Source: Parvibaculum sp040882025
GTDB lineage: Bacteria > Pseudomonadota > Alphaproteobacteria > Parvibaculales > Parvibaculaceae
Assembly (NCBI RefSeq): GCF_040882025.1
Contig: NZ_JBBECC010000111.1
Location: 1 to 26,990, forward strand
Reading direction: 5' to 3'
DNA length: 26,990 nt
Shown here one piece after another: positions 13,080-21,945 of the stretch (position 1 is the stretch's first letter; each line of letters begins with the position of its first letter). The position numbers were made by a program, and so were the translations under genes. The notes below the pieces were generated by a model that saw only the letters and a list, made by a program, of their open reading frames with translations, was not told the origin of the DNA and searched no databases.

Positions 13080-14215
13080 GTCGACTGTCCCGTGTGACGT
13101 TTCGTCGTTTCCGAGGCTGCGTCCGTAGTGGAATGCGTGCCGTCGTCCAGTATCATGCGGGCGCAAGTATAAGCGTTCATCTGTGCCAGCCCGCGGGCGA
13201 GATAGGGCGTTACGCTGATCTGCGCGATCGCCATTCCCGAGGCGTCGGCAGCCGCCAGAACGGATCCGATGCGACGCGCGACATCGAGTTGCGTTGCGAC
13301 AATACGGCGCGCGCCAAGGCGCGCAAAGGCGACGGCTGCTTCGCGCGATGTATCGGCGTCGCCGAGCGCGGAGAGGATCAGTACGGGCTCCACGCCGGCG
13401 GCAAGACGGGCGCCCTGCGTCAGCTGTTGAAGCGCCGCAAAATCATCTCGGTCAAAAGGGTTCACGCTTGCCGTGTCGATGAAGCAGGGGCGGCCGGACC
13501 GATCCGCCGGAACGCCGTGAGATGGATTACGCTCGTCAAGCAGCAACGACAGCGCATCGACATTCTCGGCACGGCGAAGATGGACGCCAATGAGGTGTGC
13601 GTACGCCTCGCCTTGCGCAACGGCACCCGTTCGTACCGTATCCGTTGTGAAGATGTCGACCGGTGCACCATCGACGACGGCGCGGGCGGCGAGTTTCGCC
13701 AATGTGACGGTCTTGCCGGCGCCCGGCAGGCCGATCCCCATAACCGGCGCTTGGGGCCGGATCGGCAGCGGCTCGAATCCGATGCGCGCCTCAAGCGCGC
13801 CTGCCAGAGAGGTGATGGCATCGCCATCGTTAAGCGCGATTGCCGCGGCCAAAAGATCGCTTTTCAGCGCTGGCGGAACGGCGTGCGCCTCCAGTGCCGC
13901 GGCGATCACCGATTTGTCAAAAGCAATGACGGGCGCGCCCTGTGAGCCGGTATCGGCAACCGGTTCCGTCGGTGTCCGCAGACGATCGCGCAGCATCCGC
14001 TCCAGGCGGTGCTCCATGTCGTCCGTTTCATCGATACCTTGCGCAAAGTCTGCATCCCGATAACCGGGTCGAGCGGTTTCAACCGCTGCAATGACCTCGA
14101 CCGAGCCGCTGCCGGTCCCATGCGATGCGACGATGATTGCGTCGTCTCCAAGCGCGCTGCGCACTTGCTCGATGGCATCCGTCATCGACTCCGCCAGGAA
14201 TGTTCTAAGCCGCAT
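13076..14215 (-). CDS. flhF: Flagellar biosynthesis GTPase FlhF
   Basis: A 379-residue SRP-type GTPase that marks the cell pole for flagellar assembly. The N-terminal B domain begins with MRLRTFLAESMTDAIEQVRSALGDDAII, typical of FlhF. The G domain starts near 150, with P-loop GIGLPGAGKT at 160-169 and TDTVRTGAVAQGEAYA at 191-206. Two motifs differ from the usual ones: G3 reads DTAS (247-250) instead of DTAG, and G4 reads TQLD (308-311) instead of TKxD. GAGGG lies 8 bp before the ATG. It sits 20 bp after flhA and overlaps flhG, the usual flhA-flhF-flhG order. Caulobacter lacks FlhF, so this lineage positions its flagellum differently. Confidence 0.92.
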   Translation of the reverse strand: MRLRTFLAESMTDAIEQVRSALGDDAIIVASHGTGSGSVEVIAAVETARPGYRDADFAQGIDETDDMEHRLERMLRDRLRTPTEPVADTGSQGAPVIAFDKSVIAAALEAHAVPPALKSDLLAAAIALNDGDAITSLAGALEARIGFEPLPIRPQAPVMGIGLPGAGKTVTLAKLAARAVVDGAPVDIFTTDTVRTGAVAQGEAYAHLIGVHLRRAENVDALSLLLDERNPSHGVPADRSGRPCFIDTASVNPFDRDDFAALQQLTQGARLAAGVEPVLILSALGDADTSREAAVAFARLGARRIVATQLDVARRIGSVLAAADASGMAIAQISVTPYLARGLAQMNAYTCARMILDDGTHSTTDAASETTKRHTGQST

Positions 14216-14235
14216 GCAAGGAACCCTCTGCTAAA

Positions 14236-16371
14236 TCACACTGTTCCGACAGTGCGCAGCTTGACCCGAGGATGAATTTCGTTCTGCGACATGACAAATG
14301 TCTGAGGCCGGAAACGTTCGATGATCGAGCGAACGTAAGGCCGGACACCGGGACTGGTGAGCAATACGGGCACTTCGCCCGCGCGTGCGGCGTCTTCGAA
14401 CCGGTCGCGCATCGTGGCGATGAACTCCTGAAGCATGGACGGCTGCATGGCGAGTTGCTTCTCCTCACCCTGGCCGATCAACGATTCGGCGAAGGCTTGT
14501 TCCCAGCGTGGCGAAAGCGTCACGAGGGGTACGGCATTGTCGCCGTCCATGTGGGCAGCGCAAATCTGGCGGGCGAGGCGTGCGCGAACATGCTCGGTAA
14601 TCAGAGTCAGGCTCTGCGTGTGGCCGACCGCTTCGGCGATCCCCTCCATGATCGTGGGAAGATCGCGGATCGAAATGCGCTCGGTCAGCAGCGTCTGGAG
14701 CACACGCTGTATTCCCGTGACGGTGATCTGCGACGGGACGAGATCGTCGACAAGCTTCTTGTGCTCCTTGCCCAATTCGTCGAGCAGCTTCTGGACCTCG
14801 GCGTAAGACAGGAGCTCCGCCATGTTGTCCTTGATGATTTCGGTCAGATGCGTCGTCAAGACCGTCGGCGGATCGACAACGGTGTAGCCGCGGAAAGAAG
14901 CTTCCTCCCGAAGACCTTCGTCGACCCACGTCGCCGGCAGGCCGAAAGCCGGCTCCGTTGTATGCAGGCCAGGAAGCTGAATCTGGTCGCCTCGCGGGTC
15001 CATGATCAGAAGTTGCCCGACATAGACGTCGCCACGTCCGGACTCGACTTCCTTGACACGGATGACATAGCTGTTGGATTCGAGTTGCACGTTGTCGAGG
15101 ATTCTGACGGACGGCATGACAAAGCCCATGTCGCTTGCGATCTGCCGGCGGAGCGCCTTGATCTGATCGGTCAGTTTTTGATGATCCTTGCCGTTGATCA
15201 ACGGGAGCAGGGCATAGCCGATTTCCAGGCGCAGTTCGTCCATTCTCAACGCCGTACCGATGGGCTCCTCCGCTGCCGGCACCGCTGCGGCTTCGCGCTC
15301 TTGCGCGTCGACAATGTCATCTGCGGTCTTTTTCCTCGACTTCTTGAGGTAAAAAGCGAGGCCTCCGGCACCGCCCGCAAGAAGCAGGAAAGGAATCGCC
15401 GGCAGACCCGGCAGCAGTGCCATTGTTCCCATCACAAACGACGACATGCCAAGCGCCTGCGGATAGCCCGAGAGCTGATCGAACAAGGCTTCGTCGGCCG
15501 CGCCTTCGACGCCAGCCTTCGAAACGAGCAAGCCGGCAGCGGTCGATACGATCAGAGCGGGAATCTGGCTGACGAGGCCGTCGCCGATCGTGAGCAGCGT
15601 ATAAGTGTGAGCGGCGTCGCCGAAGCTCAGACCGTTTTGCGCCACCCCGATCACGATTCCGCCGACAATATTGATGAAAGTAATGAGCAGGCCGGCCACG
15701 GCGTCGCCACGAACAAACTTGGAGGCACCATCCATTGCGCCGAAGAAGGAGCTTTCTTTCTCTAGATTGGAGCGGCGCGTACGCGCTTCGTTCTCGTCGA
15801 TCAGACCGGCAGAGAGATCGGCATCGATCGCCATTTGCTTGCCGGGCATCGCGTCGAGAGTGAAGCGTGCGGCGACTTCTGCGATGCGTCCCGAACCTTT
15901 GGTAATGACGACGAAGTTCACGATCACCAGGATGGAGAAAACGATGATGCCGATGATAAAGTTGCCCTGCATCACGAAGTTGCCGAAGGCCTCAATGACC
16001 TTGCCGGCGCTGTCTGTGCCTTCGTGTCCCTTGCCCAGGATAAGGCGTGTCGAAGCAAGATTCAGCGCCAGTCGCAGCATGGTGGCGATGAGGAGCACTG
16101 TTGGAAAGGCGCTGAACTCCAGCGGCTTTTGAATGAAAAGCGCGGTCATCAGCACCAGAACGGAAAAGGTGATCGAGATTGCGAGCGAAAAATCGAGCAA
16201 AAAAGCAGGCAGCGGCAGGATCAACACGACGATGATCGCCATTACGCCAAAAGCAAGCGCGAGATCGCCTCGCGTGGCGAGATCGGCCATGATGGCGCGC
16301 GGTGTTATGCCGAAGAGGTTCATGCCCCCTGTCGATCCTTTTTTTACCGCAGTGAAATTCGTCTCGCTCAT
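14236..16371 (-). CDS. flhA: Flagellar export gate protein FlhA
   Basis: A 711-residue inner-membrane protein of the type III export gate. About eight hydrophobic helices fill residues 25-330 (for example AIIVVLILPLPAFLLDFSLA). The FHIPEP family signature between helices 4 and 5 is clear: GSGRIAEVAARFTLDAMPGK followed by QMAIDADLSAGLIDENEA. The cytoplasmic C-terminal half (about 350-711), which docks FliJ and chaperone complexes, is complete and ends PRVKLRTVGTV. Length fits the family. The start has GGAAG next to the ATG and GGAAA slightly further up. It lies 41 bp after flbD. FlhB, FliP, FliQ and FliR are not in the window. Confidence 0.97.
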   Translation of the reverse strand: MSETNFTAVKKGSTGGMNLFGITPRAIMADLATRGDLALAFGVMAIIVVLILPLPAFLLDFSLAISITFSVLVLMTALFIQKPLEFSAFPTVLLIATMLRLALNLASTRLILGKGHEGTDSAGKVIEAFGNFVMQGNFIIGIIVFSILVIVNFVVITKGSGRIAEVAARFTLDAMPGKQMAIDADLSAGLIDENEARTRRSNLEKESSFFGAMDGASKFVRGDAVAGLLITFINIVGGIVIGVAQNGLSFGDAAHTYTLLTIGDGLVSQIPALIVSTAAGLLVSKAGVEGAADEALFDQLSGYPQALGMSSFVMGTMALLPGLPAIPFLLLAGGAGGLAFYLKKSRKKTADDIVDAQEREAAAVPAAEEPIGTALRMDELRLEIGYALLPLINGKDHQKLTDQIKALRRQIASDMGFVMPSVRILDNVQLESNSYVIRVKEVESGRGDVYVGQLLIMDPRGDQIQLPGLHTTEPAFGLPATWVDEGLREEASFRGYTVVDPPTVLTTHLTEIIKDNMAELLSYAEVQKLLDELGKEHKKLVDDLVPSQITVTGIQRVLQTLLTERISIRDLPTIMEGIAEAVGHTQSLTLITEHVRARLARQICAAHMDGDNAVPLVTLSPRWEQAFAESLIGQGEEKQLAMQPSMLQEFIATMRDRFEDAARAGEVPVLLTSPGVRPYVRSIIERFRPQTFVMSQNEIHPRVKLRTVGTV

Positions 16372-16412
16372 CTTCCAACTTTCCGAGGCCGTTCAGGGCA
16401 ATGCAGGAGCGT

Positions 16413-17780
16413 TCAGCCGAATTGCGGACGAGCTTCGCCCGGTGTTGGAACGGAAATGCCTTGTTCGCCGTATTCCTTCAGCTTGTTGCGAAGCGTTCGA
16501 ATCGAGATTCCGAGGATATTGGCGGCATGTGTACGGTTGCCGAGACAATGATCGAGCGTCTGCAGGATGAGATCCTGCTCGACTTCGGAAACTGTCTTTC
16601 CGACAAAGGCGCGCGAGACGGAGTCTGCCGCCACCGCGGCTTTTTGCGCGATGCCGCCCAGGTTCGTGTCGTCGAGGCGTGTACCGTCGGGAAGGCGGAT
16701 TGCCTCGATGTCAATTTCCTCGCCGGTTGTCAGAAGAACGGCGCGGTGCATCGTGTTTTCCAGCTCGCGGACATTGCCGGTCCAGCGATGGTGAGCGAGA
16801 AAGCGCCGCGCCTCGAGCGAAATCGGTTTGGACGTCAGACCATTGGTGCGCGCATAGCGTTTGGCGAAGTGTTCGGACAAGGCCATGATGTCCGCGGGAC
16901 GGTCGCGCAGTGGAGGCAGTTGCAGATTGACCACGTTCAACCGATAGAAGAGGTCTTCGCGAAAGCGGCCGGCGCGGGCCTCCGTCTGGAGGTCGCGGTT
17001 CGAGGTAGCGATGATGCGGATATTGACCCTGACAGGGGTCTTGCCGCCGACGCGATCGATCTCGCGCTCCTGGATCGCACGCAGCAGCTTTGCCTGCAGG
17101 CGAATGTCCATTTCGCTGATTTCGTCGAGAAGCAGAGTACCGCCGTCGGCTTCTTCGAATTTGCCGATGCGTCGAGCGATGGCGCCGGTGAAGGCGCCCT
17201 TTTCATGACCGAAGAGCTCGGACTCCAGCAGATTCTCCGGAATTGCGGCGCAGTTGACCGAGATGAACGGCTTGTCACGGCGTAGCGACCGACCATGGAC
17301 GTAATGAGCCATTACTTCCTTGCCCGTGCCCGACTCGCCGGTAATGAGAATGCTGGCCTCCGAAGCGGCGACCTGATCGGCAAGTTTCACTACATTAGCC
17401 ATTTTCGGATCTTGAAAGATCAGCGCGTGGCTCTCTTCCGCTACGGCCGAAAGAACGGCGGCAATGAGTTCCGCGTCGGGCGGCAATGGAATATATTCCT
17501 TGGCGCCGGCCCGGATGGCATTGACCGCTGCGCGTGCATCGGTTTCGACGCCGCACGCGACCACTGGCACGCAGATATGCTCCATCTGCAGCCGCTGGAT
17601 GAGGTTGCCGATATCAGCCGCCACGTCGACCATCATCAGGTCGGCGCCCCGACCGGAGCGCAACGTATCGATCGCCTGATCAATCGTTTCGGTATGTGTG
17701 ACCTTGGCGCCCTTGGCCATCGCCATCTTGGTGGCTGTGGAGAGCTGCCCGTTCAGGGTTCCGACGATCAGAAGGCGCAT
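16413..17780 (-). CDS. flbD: Sigma-54-dependent flagellar regulator FlbD
   Basis: A 455-residue activator of sigma-54 promoters for late flagellar genes; in Caulobacter FlbD also represses early ones and is controlled by FliX rather than a known kinase. The receiver-like domain (1-120) is degenerate: the N-terminal acidic pair and the conserved lysine are missing (EYIPLPP around 95-101), though Asp52 remains. The AAA+ domain is intact, with GESGTGKE at 148-155, GAFTGA for sigma-54 contact at 195-200 and GGTLLLDE at 213-220. The Fis-type helix-turn-helix is NRTHAANILGISIRTLRNKL. GAGGAG lies 7 bp before the ATG. It sits inside the operon between fliN and flhA. Confidence 0.95.
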   Translation of the reverse strand: MRLLIVGTLNGQLSTATKMAMAKGAKVTHTETIDQAIDTLRSGRGADLMMVDVAADIGNLIQRLQMEHICVPVVACGVETDARAAVNAIRAGAKEYIPLPPDAELIAAVLSAVAEESHALIFQDPKMANVVKLADQVAASEASILITGESGTGKEVMAHYVHGRSLRRDKPFISVNCAAIPENLLESELFGHEKGAFTGAIARRIGKFEEADGGTLLLDEISEMDIRLQAKLLRAIQEREIDRVGGKTPVRVNIRIIATSNRDLQTEARAGRFREDLFYRLNVVNLQLPPLRDRPADIMALSEHFAKRYARTNGLTSKPISLEARRFLAHHRWTGNVRELENTMHRAVLLTTGEEIDIEAIRLPDGTRLDDTNLGGIAQKAAVAADSVSRAFVGKTVSEVEQDLILQTLDHCLGNRTHAANILGISIRTLRNKLKEYGEQGISVPTPGEARPQFG

Positions 17781-17845
17781 GTGCGGCTCCTCTACTTTCT
17801 CTAACTGTTCTTGCTCGATGAGCGAATGAAGTACGGCGATCGCGA

Positions 17846-18205
17846 TCAGCTCACGCCGCCTTTAACGATTTCAGTCATGGTGACGCCCAGCCTGTCGTCG
17901 ACAACGACGACTTCACCGCGCGCGACCAGGCGGTCGTTGACGTAAATGTCGATCGCTTCGCCGATCTTGCGATCGAGTTCAACGATGGCGCCGCGTCCAA
18001 GCTTGAGCAGGCTCGACACTTCGATGTGCGTTTTGCCGAGCACCGCCGATACGTTGACGGGCACGTCGAATACCGCTTCGAGATCATGCGCGGACCGAAC
18101 GCTTTCTTCGTCTTCGGCAGTTTGCGGGCCCTCGGTCGTCGCGGGCAAGTCCGCAGCATTTGCGAGGTCTGGCAAAGCCATTTCTTCTTCCTGGTCGGCG
18201 GCCAT
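17846..18205 (-). CDS. fliN: Flagellar motor switch protein FliN
   Basis: A 119-residue C-ring protein. After an acidic, variable N-terminus (1-38), the SpoA/CheC-type domain runs from LEAVFDVPVNVSAVLGKT to EIVKGG, including LLKLGRGAIVELDRKIGEAIDIYVND and LVARGEVVVVDDRLGV, the most conserved FliN stretch. AAGGAG lies 8 bp before the ATG, 21 bp after the fliH stop. FliM, its usual partner, is not in the window. Confidence 0.95.
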   Translation of the reverse strand: MAADQEEEMALPDLANAADLPATTEGPQTAEDEESVRSAHDLEAVFDVPVNVSAVLGKTHIEVSSLLKLGRGAIVELDRKIGEAIDIYVNDRLVARGEVVVVDDRLGVTMTEIVKGGVS

Positions 18206-18226
18206 CGGATCAACTCCTTGGGAAAA

Positions 18227-18916
18227 TCATTCGGTGTCAGGTTTTGGGCTGTCGGCCAGGCCGAACTCGGGCATGGCAAGTCCGGTGTGGTCTTGCACGG
18301 TCAGCGTTTCGATGTAGCGCGCGACGATCTCCGCCATCTCGCGCTCGATGTCCTCGTGGGACCGTACGACGCCGCCGTCGGCCCATTCCACGATGCAATC
18401 TCTGGCGTTCATGTTCGGTTCGCCGAGAAGAATGATACGGCCTGTCAATCCTCGCTCCATCGCCATGCGATCGACAGTGTCCTTGAGTCGATCGACGAGT
18501 GTGGCCGAGACTCGCAGGAGAATGTGAGGTTCGCGATTGAGGTGCGAAAGGCAGTCGCGAACGACTGCTTCGATTTCAGCTTCCGGACGGGCCGCGATTG
18601 TGGCTGGCGCCAGCTTCGTCGCGCAGATGATAGCAAGCTGTGTGGCTTCTGCGGTCAGTGACCTTGTTTTGGCGTCCATGGCGGAGATCAGGCTTGCCGC
18701 ACCGGCGGCAAGTTCGTGCATCGCGGCATGCAGTTCACGATCGGCGCGAGCCTCGGCCTCGGCCTGCCCAGCGGCAAAACCCGACGCGTAGGCCTCGCTT
18801 CGAACCTGTTCCAGATCTGCCGCCGTCGGATTTCGGCGGGCAAGCGCATCGGCCACCGAATGCGACGACGGCTCGTCGAAGTTGGTGTCGAATGTGAATT
18901 TGACGGCTTGCTTCAT
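18227..18916 (-). CDS. fliH: Flagellar export regulator FliH (FlbE-like)
   Basis: A 229-residue protein fitting FliH, which binds and restrains the FliI ATPase and tethers it to the C ring; the Caulobacter counterpart is FlbE. The middle has the Ala/Glu-rich repeat helix with small residues every few positions (EAYASGFAAGQAEAEARAD), a FliH hallmark resembling GxxxG packing. The C-terminal half (about 100-210) follows the FliH/V-ATPase E-subunit pattern (EAEIEAVVRDCLSHLNREPHI, then DCIVEWADGGVVRSHEDIE). It lies between fliG and fliN, the common alphaproteobacterial order. Sequence conservation is low, so context supports the call. Confidence 0.9.
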   Translation of the reverse strand: MKQAVKFTFDTNFDEPSSHSVADALARRNPTAADLEQVRSEAYASGFAAGQAEAEARADRELHAAMHELAAGAASLISAMDAKTRSLTAEATQLAIICATKLAPATIAARPEAEIEAVVRDCLSHLNREPHILLRVSATLVDRLKDTVDRMAMERGLTGRIILLGEPNMNARDCIVEWADGGVVRSHEDIEREMAEIVARYIETLTVQDHTGLAMPEFGLADSPKPDTE

Positions 18917-18953
18917 TTGTTTACTCGGGTTTCCGGTGACAGTCTTTCCGCGG

Positions 18954-19979
18954 TTAGTAGATCAGTTCGTTGTCTGCGCCATCGGCGGCGATCATGATCT
19001 CGCCGTTGTTGGCAAGGTCCTTGGCAACGTTGACCATGTTTGTCTGGGCTTCGTCGACGTCCTTCAGCCGGACCGGTCCCATCATCTCCATGTCTTCGCG
19101 CAAAATTTTCCCTGCACGCTCAGACATATTGGCGAAGAAAAGGTCGCGAAGCGTGTCGGAGGCACCCTTGAGCGCAATCGCCAGCTTGTTCTTGTCCACC
19201 GAGCGCAACAACGTCTGAACGGAGCCGGGGTCCAGTCTGCCGAGATCCTCGAATGTGAACATCAGCGCCTTGATACGGTCGGCCGATTCTCGCGCGCGTT
19301 CTTCGAGTGCGGCGAGGAAACGGCCCTCGGTCTGACGATCGAAGTTGTTGAATATTTCAGCCATCATCTCGTGGCTGTCGCGGCGATTGGTGCGCGACAG
19401 GTTCGACATGAACTCAGAGCGAAGGGTTTGTTCGACTTTGTCGAGGATTTCCTTCTGAACGGATTCCATGCGCAGCATCCGGGTGACGACCTCAAGCGCG
19501 AAATCCTCAGGAAGATTGGCCAGAACACGGGCTGCATGCTCGGCACGGATCTTGGTGAGCACGACGGCGACTGTCTGCGGGTATTCGTTCTTGAGATAAG
19601 TTGCGAGAACGGTCTCGTTCACGTTGCCGAGTTTTTCCCACATCGTGCGGCCGGCGGGTCCACGAATTTCGTCCATCACCGAGGTGACGCGGTCTTCGGG
19701 GAGGAAGCGCATCAAGAGCCGCTCGGTCGATTCGTAGGAGCCGACCAGAGCGCCCGTGCCGGACACTTTTGAAGCAAATTCAACCAGCATCTTTTCAACC
19801 GAGCCGGCCTGGACTGTGCCAAGAGACGACATGATCTGGGACAGCTCCCGAATCTCGTCTTCGTCGAACATGTTCCATAGCGGTGCCGCATCGTCGGCGC
19901 CGAGCGCGAGCATGAAGATCGCGGCCTTCTGTGGGCCGGAGAGCGTCTTGTCGTCCTTGATTTTCGGTGCCGTAGCCAA
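18954..19979 (-). CDS. fliG: Flagellar motor switch protein FliG
   Basis: A 341-residue rotor protein joining the MS ring to the C ring and contacting the stator. The N-terminal FliF-binding domain (KAAIFMLALGADDAAPLWNM), the middle domain (EHAARVLANLPEDFALEVVTRM) and the charged C-terminal torque helix (VDKNKLAIALKGASDTLRDLFFANMSERAGKILRED) are all present. The start codon is TTG at 19979: GAGG lies 8 bp upstream within TGAGGAAAAAAAATTG, whose TGA is the fliF stop, and no ATG is available near. The TTG start and A-run spacing suggest translation is coupled to fliF and set below maximum. Confidence 0.95.
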   Translation of the reverse strand: MATAPKIKDDKTLSGPQKAAIFMLALGADDAAPLWNMFDEDEIRELSQIMSSLGTVQAGSVEKMLVEFASKVSGTGALVGSYESTERLLMRFLPEDRVTSVMDEIRGPAGRTMWEKLGNVNETVLATYLKNEYPQTVAVVLTKIRAEHAARVLANLPEDFALEVVTRMLRMESVQKEILDKVEQTLRSEFMSNLSRTNRRDSHEMMAEIFNNFDRQTEGRFLAALEERARESADRIKALMFTFEDLGRLDPGSVQTLLRSVDKNKLAIALKGASDTLRDLFFANMSERAGKILREDMEMMGPVRLKDVDEAQTNMVNVAKDLANNGEIMIAADGADNELIY

Positions 19980-19989
19980 TTTTTTTTCC

Positions 19990-21651
19990 TCAAGCGCCTT
20001 CGTGCAGCCAGCTGCGCAGGATCGAGATGGATTCGTCAGGGTGTCCGGTCACGAGCTCGCCAATTTTTCGGACTGATGACTGCTTGACCTTGCCTGCGAC
20101 CTGGGCAATGTCGATCATCATGTTTTCGTTCGTTTGGTCTGGTGGAGCGAGGGCGGCGGCCAAGGCGTCGTCATCTTCGCTCGCCATCGCCAGCGCAGCT
20201 GCGCCGCCTGAGCCAGGCAGGGCGATTGCGCTGGAAATGCGGCCGGGAGCCGTGCCAAGGCGCGTCATGAGTGGACGAAAGACAAACAGCATCGCGATGA
20301 TGGCGAGGATGGCGAGAACGGCCATCTCGACAATGCGCATGATGTCCGCACCGTTAAGGTCCAAAAACCCCGATTCGGTTGGCGCTTCGGTGCCCGCGTC
20401 GAGGGCGGGTGTAGCAGCGAACTGGAGATTGACGATCTCGACCTGATCGCCCCGAGCCGCGTCAAATCCCATGGCGGATTTGACGAGCGCCTCGATTTTC
20501 TGAACCTCATCCTCGGAGCGCGGTGCGTAGATAGCGTTGCCCTCGGTATCCGTCGTGTAGGAACCATCGACCAGGACCGCGACCGACAGGCGTGCGACAC
20601 GACCGGGTTCAAGTACTTCTGTTTTTGTGGTCCGGGAGATCTCGTAGTTGACCGTTTCCTCGTTACGCGTGGCCGCCTGTTGGGACGTGGCGGGGCTCTC
20701 GGCCCCGGCCTGGTTTGCGTTCGGCAAGCTGTTGCCCACCGTAACGCCGTCGTTTCCTGTCCCGTCTGCGCTGGTGGAGGTATCCTCAACTGTTTGCGTC
20801 GAGCGTGCGACCTGGCTGTTGGGATCGAAAATATCGGATGTCTGGGTTACGCGGTTGTAATCCATCTGTGCAGTTACTTCGACACGAACCTTGTCGGCGC
20901 CAACGACACGCTGGACGATGTTCTCCACGTGCGTGCGCATACGATTTTCGAATGTCGAGCGCCGCTCCTCGACGGAGGAAGCCATGAGCGATTGACTATC
21001 GTCTCCTGTACCGCTCGCGAGCAACGTGCCACGCTCGTCGACAATCGAAACGCGAGATGGCGCCAATCCGTCAACGGCGGATGAAACCAGGTATTGAATT
21101 GCCTTTACCTGCTGCCCGGCCAGCGTATTGCGCGATATCTTCAGCACGATCGAGGCGGTTGGTTCGCGCCGGTCGCGGGAAAAAAGTTCACGCTCGGGAA
21201 GAACAAGATGGACCCGTGCCGCCTGTATGCCCTCGATCGAGCGGATGGTGCGCGCCAACTCGCCTTCGAGTGCGCGCAGGTGATTGATGTTTTGGAGAAA
21301 ACTCGTTGTGCCCAGAGCGTCGGCGTTGTCGAATATCTCGTAGCCGACGGTGCCGCCCGCCGGCAGGCCTTTTTCCGCGAGAGACATACGCAGACGGAGC
21401 ACCTGGCTCCGTGGCACATAAATCATGCTGCCATCGCCGCGAAGTTCGTAGGGAACCTGCAGGGCATCGAGCGCGCCAATCATTTTTGACGCATCGTCGA
21501 CGCTAACATCCGAAAAGAGAAGCGCCTTGGGTTCGCTGCTGTAGCGCATGCCGATATAGGCGAAGAAGCCCAATAGCACCGCTGCCACAAGCCCGAGTGC
21601 CAGAAGACGCATTGGTCCCAAGGACTGCAAAAGATTCGAGAAGCTGCTCAC
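19990..21651 (-). CDS. fliF: Flagellar MS-ring protein FliF
   Basis: A 553-residue membrane protein that forms the MS ring, the first structure assembled. Membrane helices lie near 17-36 (LLALGLVAAVLLGFFAYIGM) and about 432-452 (VEMAVLAILAIIAMLFVF). Between them are the YscJ-type ring domains (ALDALQVPYELRGDGSMIYVP, then RAARVHLVLPERELFS in sense with IQAARVHLVLPE) and the beta-collar region. The C-terminus that binds FliG is present. I chose GTG at 21651, with GAGG about 8 bp upstream; a TTG at 21654 is too close to that site. It heads the operon and follows a CtrA-like box. Confidence 0.96.
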   Translation of the reverse strand: MSSFSNLLQSLGPMRLLALGLVAAVLLGFFAYIGMRYSSEPKALLFSDVSVDDASKMIGALDALQVPYELRGDGSMIYVPRSQVLRLRMSLAEKGLPAGGTVGYEIFDNADALGTTSFLQNINHLRALEGELARTIRSIEGIQAARVHLVLPERELFSRDRREPTASIVLKISRNTLAGQQVKAIQYLVSSAVDGLAPSRVSIVDERGTLLASGTGDDSQSLMASSVEERRSTFENRMRTHVENIVQRVVGADKVRVEVTAQMDYNRVTQTSDIFDPNSQVARSTQTVEDTSTSADGTGNDGVTVGNSLPNANQAGAESPATSQQAATRNEETVNYEISRTTKTEVLEPGRVARLSVAVLVDGSYTTDTEGNAIYAPRSEDEVQKIEALVKSAMGFDAARGDQVEIVNLQFAATPALDAGTEAPTESGFLDLNGADIMRIVEMAVLAILAIIAMLFVFRPLMTRLGTAPGRISSAIALPGSGGAAALAMASEDDDALAAALAPPDQTNENMMIDIAQVAGKVKQSSVRKIGELVTGHPDESISILRSWLHEGA

Positions 21652-21813
21652 CAACCCACCTCATGTGTCAGCGCGCCGGATGCAGATCCGTTTCCTGGAT
21701 CGACGTCCACGCCAGACAACAGGTGAGTCGCAAATTCTTTGCCCTCAGAACCCCGATCCGATTTTCGCGATCGGAGTTTCCCGTGCCACAGGCAAAATTT
21801 ACCGCCTGCGGCC

Positions 21814-21828
21814 TAAACAGAAGCTTAA
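21814..21828 (-). promoter_or_regulatory. CtrA-like box upstream of fliF
   Basis: The minus strand reads TTAAGCTTCTGTTTA, one mismatch from TTAA-N7-TTAA with exact spacing, about 165 bp before the fliF start. It is the mirror arrangement of the box before fliI. Confidence 0.45.
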
Positions 21829-21831
21829 CAG

Positions 21832-21850
21832 CCCGGCAATTTTTGCCGGG
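21832..21850. repeat. CCCGGCAA hairpin near fliF
   Basis: Perfect 8-bp arms CCCGGCAA/TTGCCGGG surround TTT. A close relative (CCGGCA-TATTT-TGCCGG) occurs upstream of mnmA at 24692-24708. Both are intergenic. Confidence 0.55.
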
Positions 21851-21871
21851 TTTGTCGAAGAATGAGGCTCA

Positions 21872-21913
21872 AATAAGAAGGGCGCCGGAGGAGGGAGGTC
21901 CCACCGACGCCCT
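21872..21913 (-). terminator. Terminator of sciP
   Basis: On the minus strand AGGGCGTCGG (21904-21913) pairs with CCGGCGCCCT (21879-21888), one internal mismatch, followed by TTCTTATTT. It lies about 30 bp past the sciP stop and separates sciP from fliF. Confidence 0.6.
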
Positions 21914-21945
21914 GAAGACAGCAAGTACGCAGATACAAATCTATC

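Larger units (their letters stand above)
21652..21945 (-). promoter_or_regulatory. fliF upstream region
   Basis: No gene is visible between sciP and fliF. From right to left it holds the sciP terminator, a CCCGGCAA-TTT-TTGCCGGG hairpin (21832-21850), a CtrA-like box (21814-21828) and TGGCACG at 21782-21788 on the minus strand. The last resembles a sigma-54 -24 element, but the matching -12 sequence is poor. By analogy to Caulobacter, an early CtrA-driven promoter is more likely. Confidence 0.5.

Noticed and set aside
13022..13945. 307-codon plus-strand frame opposite flhF, and similar ones opposite flbD, fliG and fliK (16401-17285, 18882-19772, 23249-24608)
   Set aside because: Each lies wholly over a recognised gene, has no family features and mirrors the codon bias of the true gene.
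14272..15765. 497-codon plus-strand frame opposite flhA
   Set aside because: Shadow of flhA, which is unmistakable on the minus strand; long antisense frames are expected at this base composition.
21774..21788. Sigma-54 promoter of fliF from TGGCACG on the minus strand
   Set aside because: The -24 half is perfect but the sequence at the -12 position does not contain TTGC at the right spacing.
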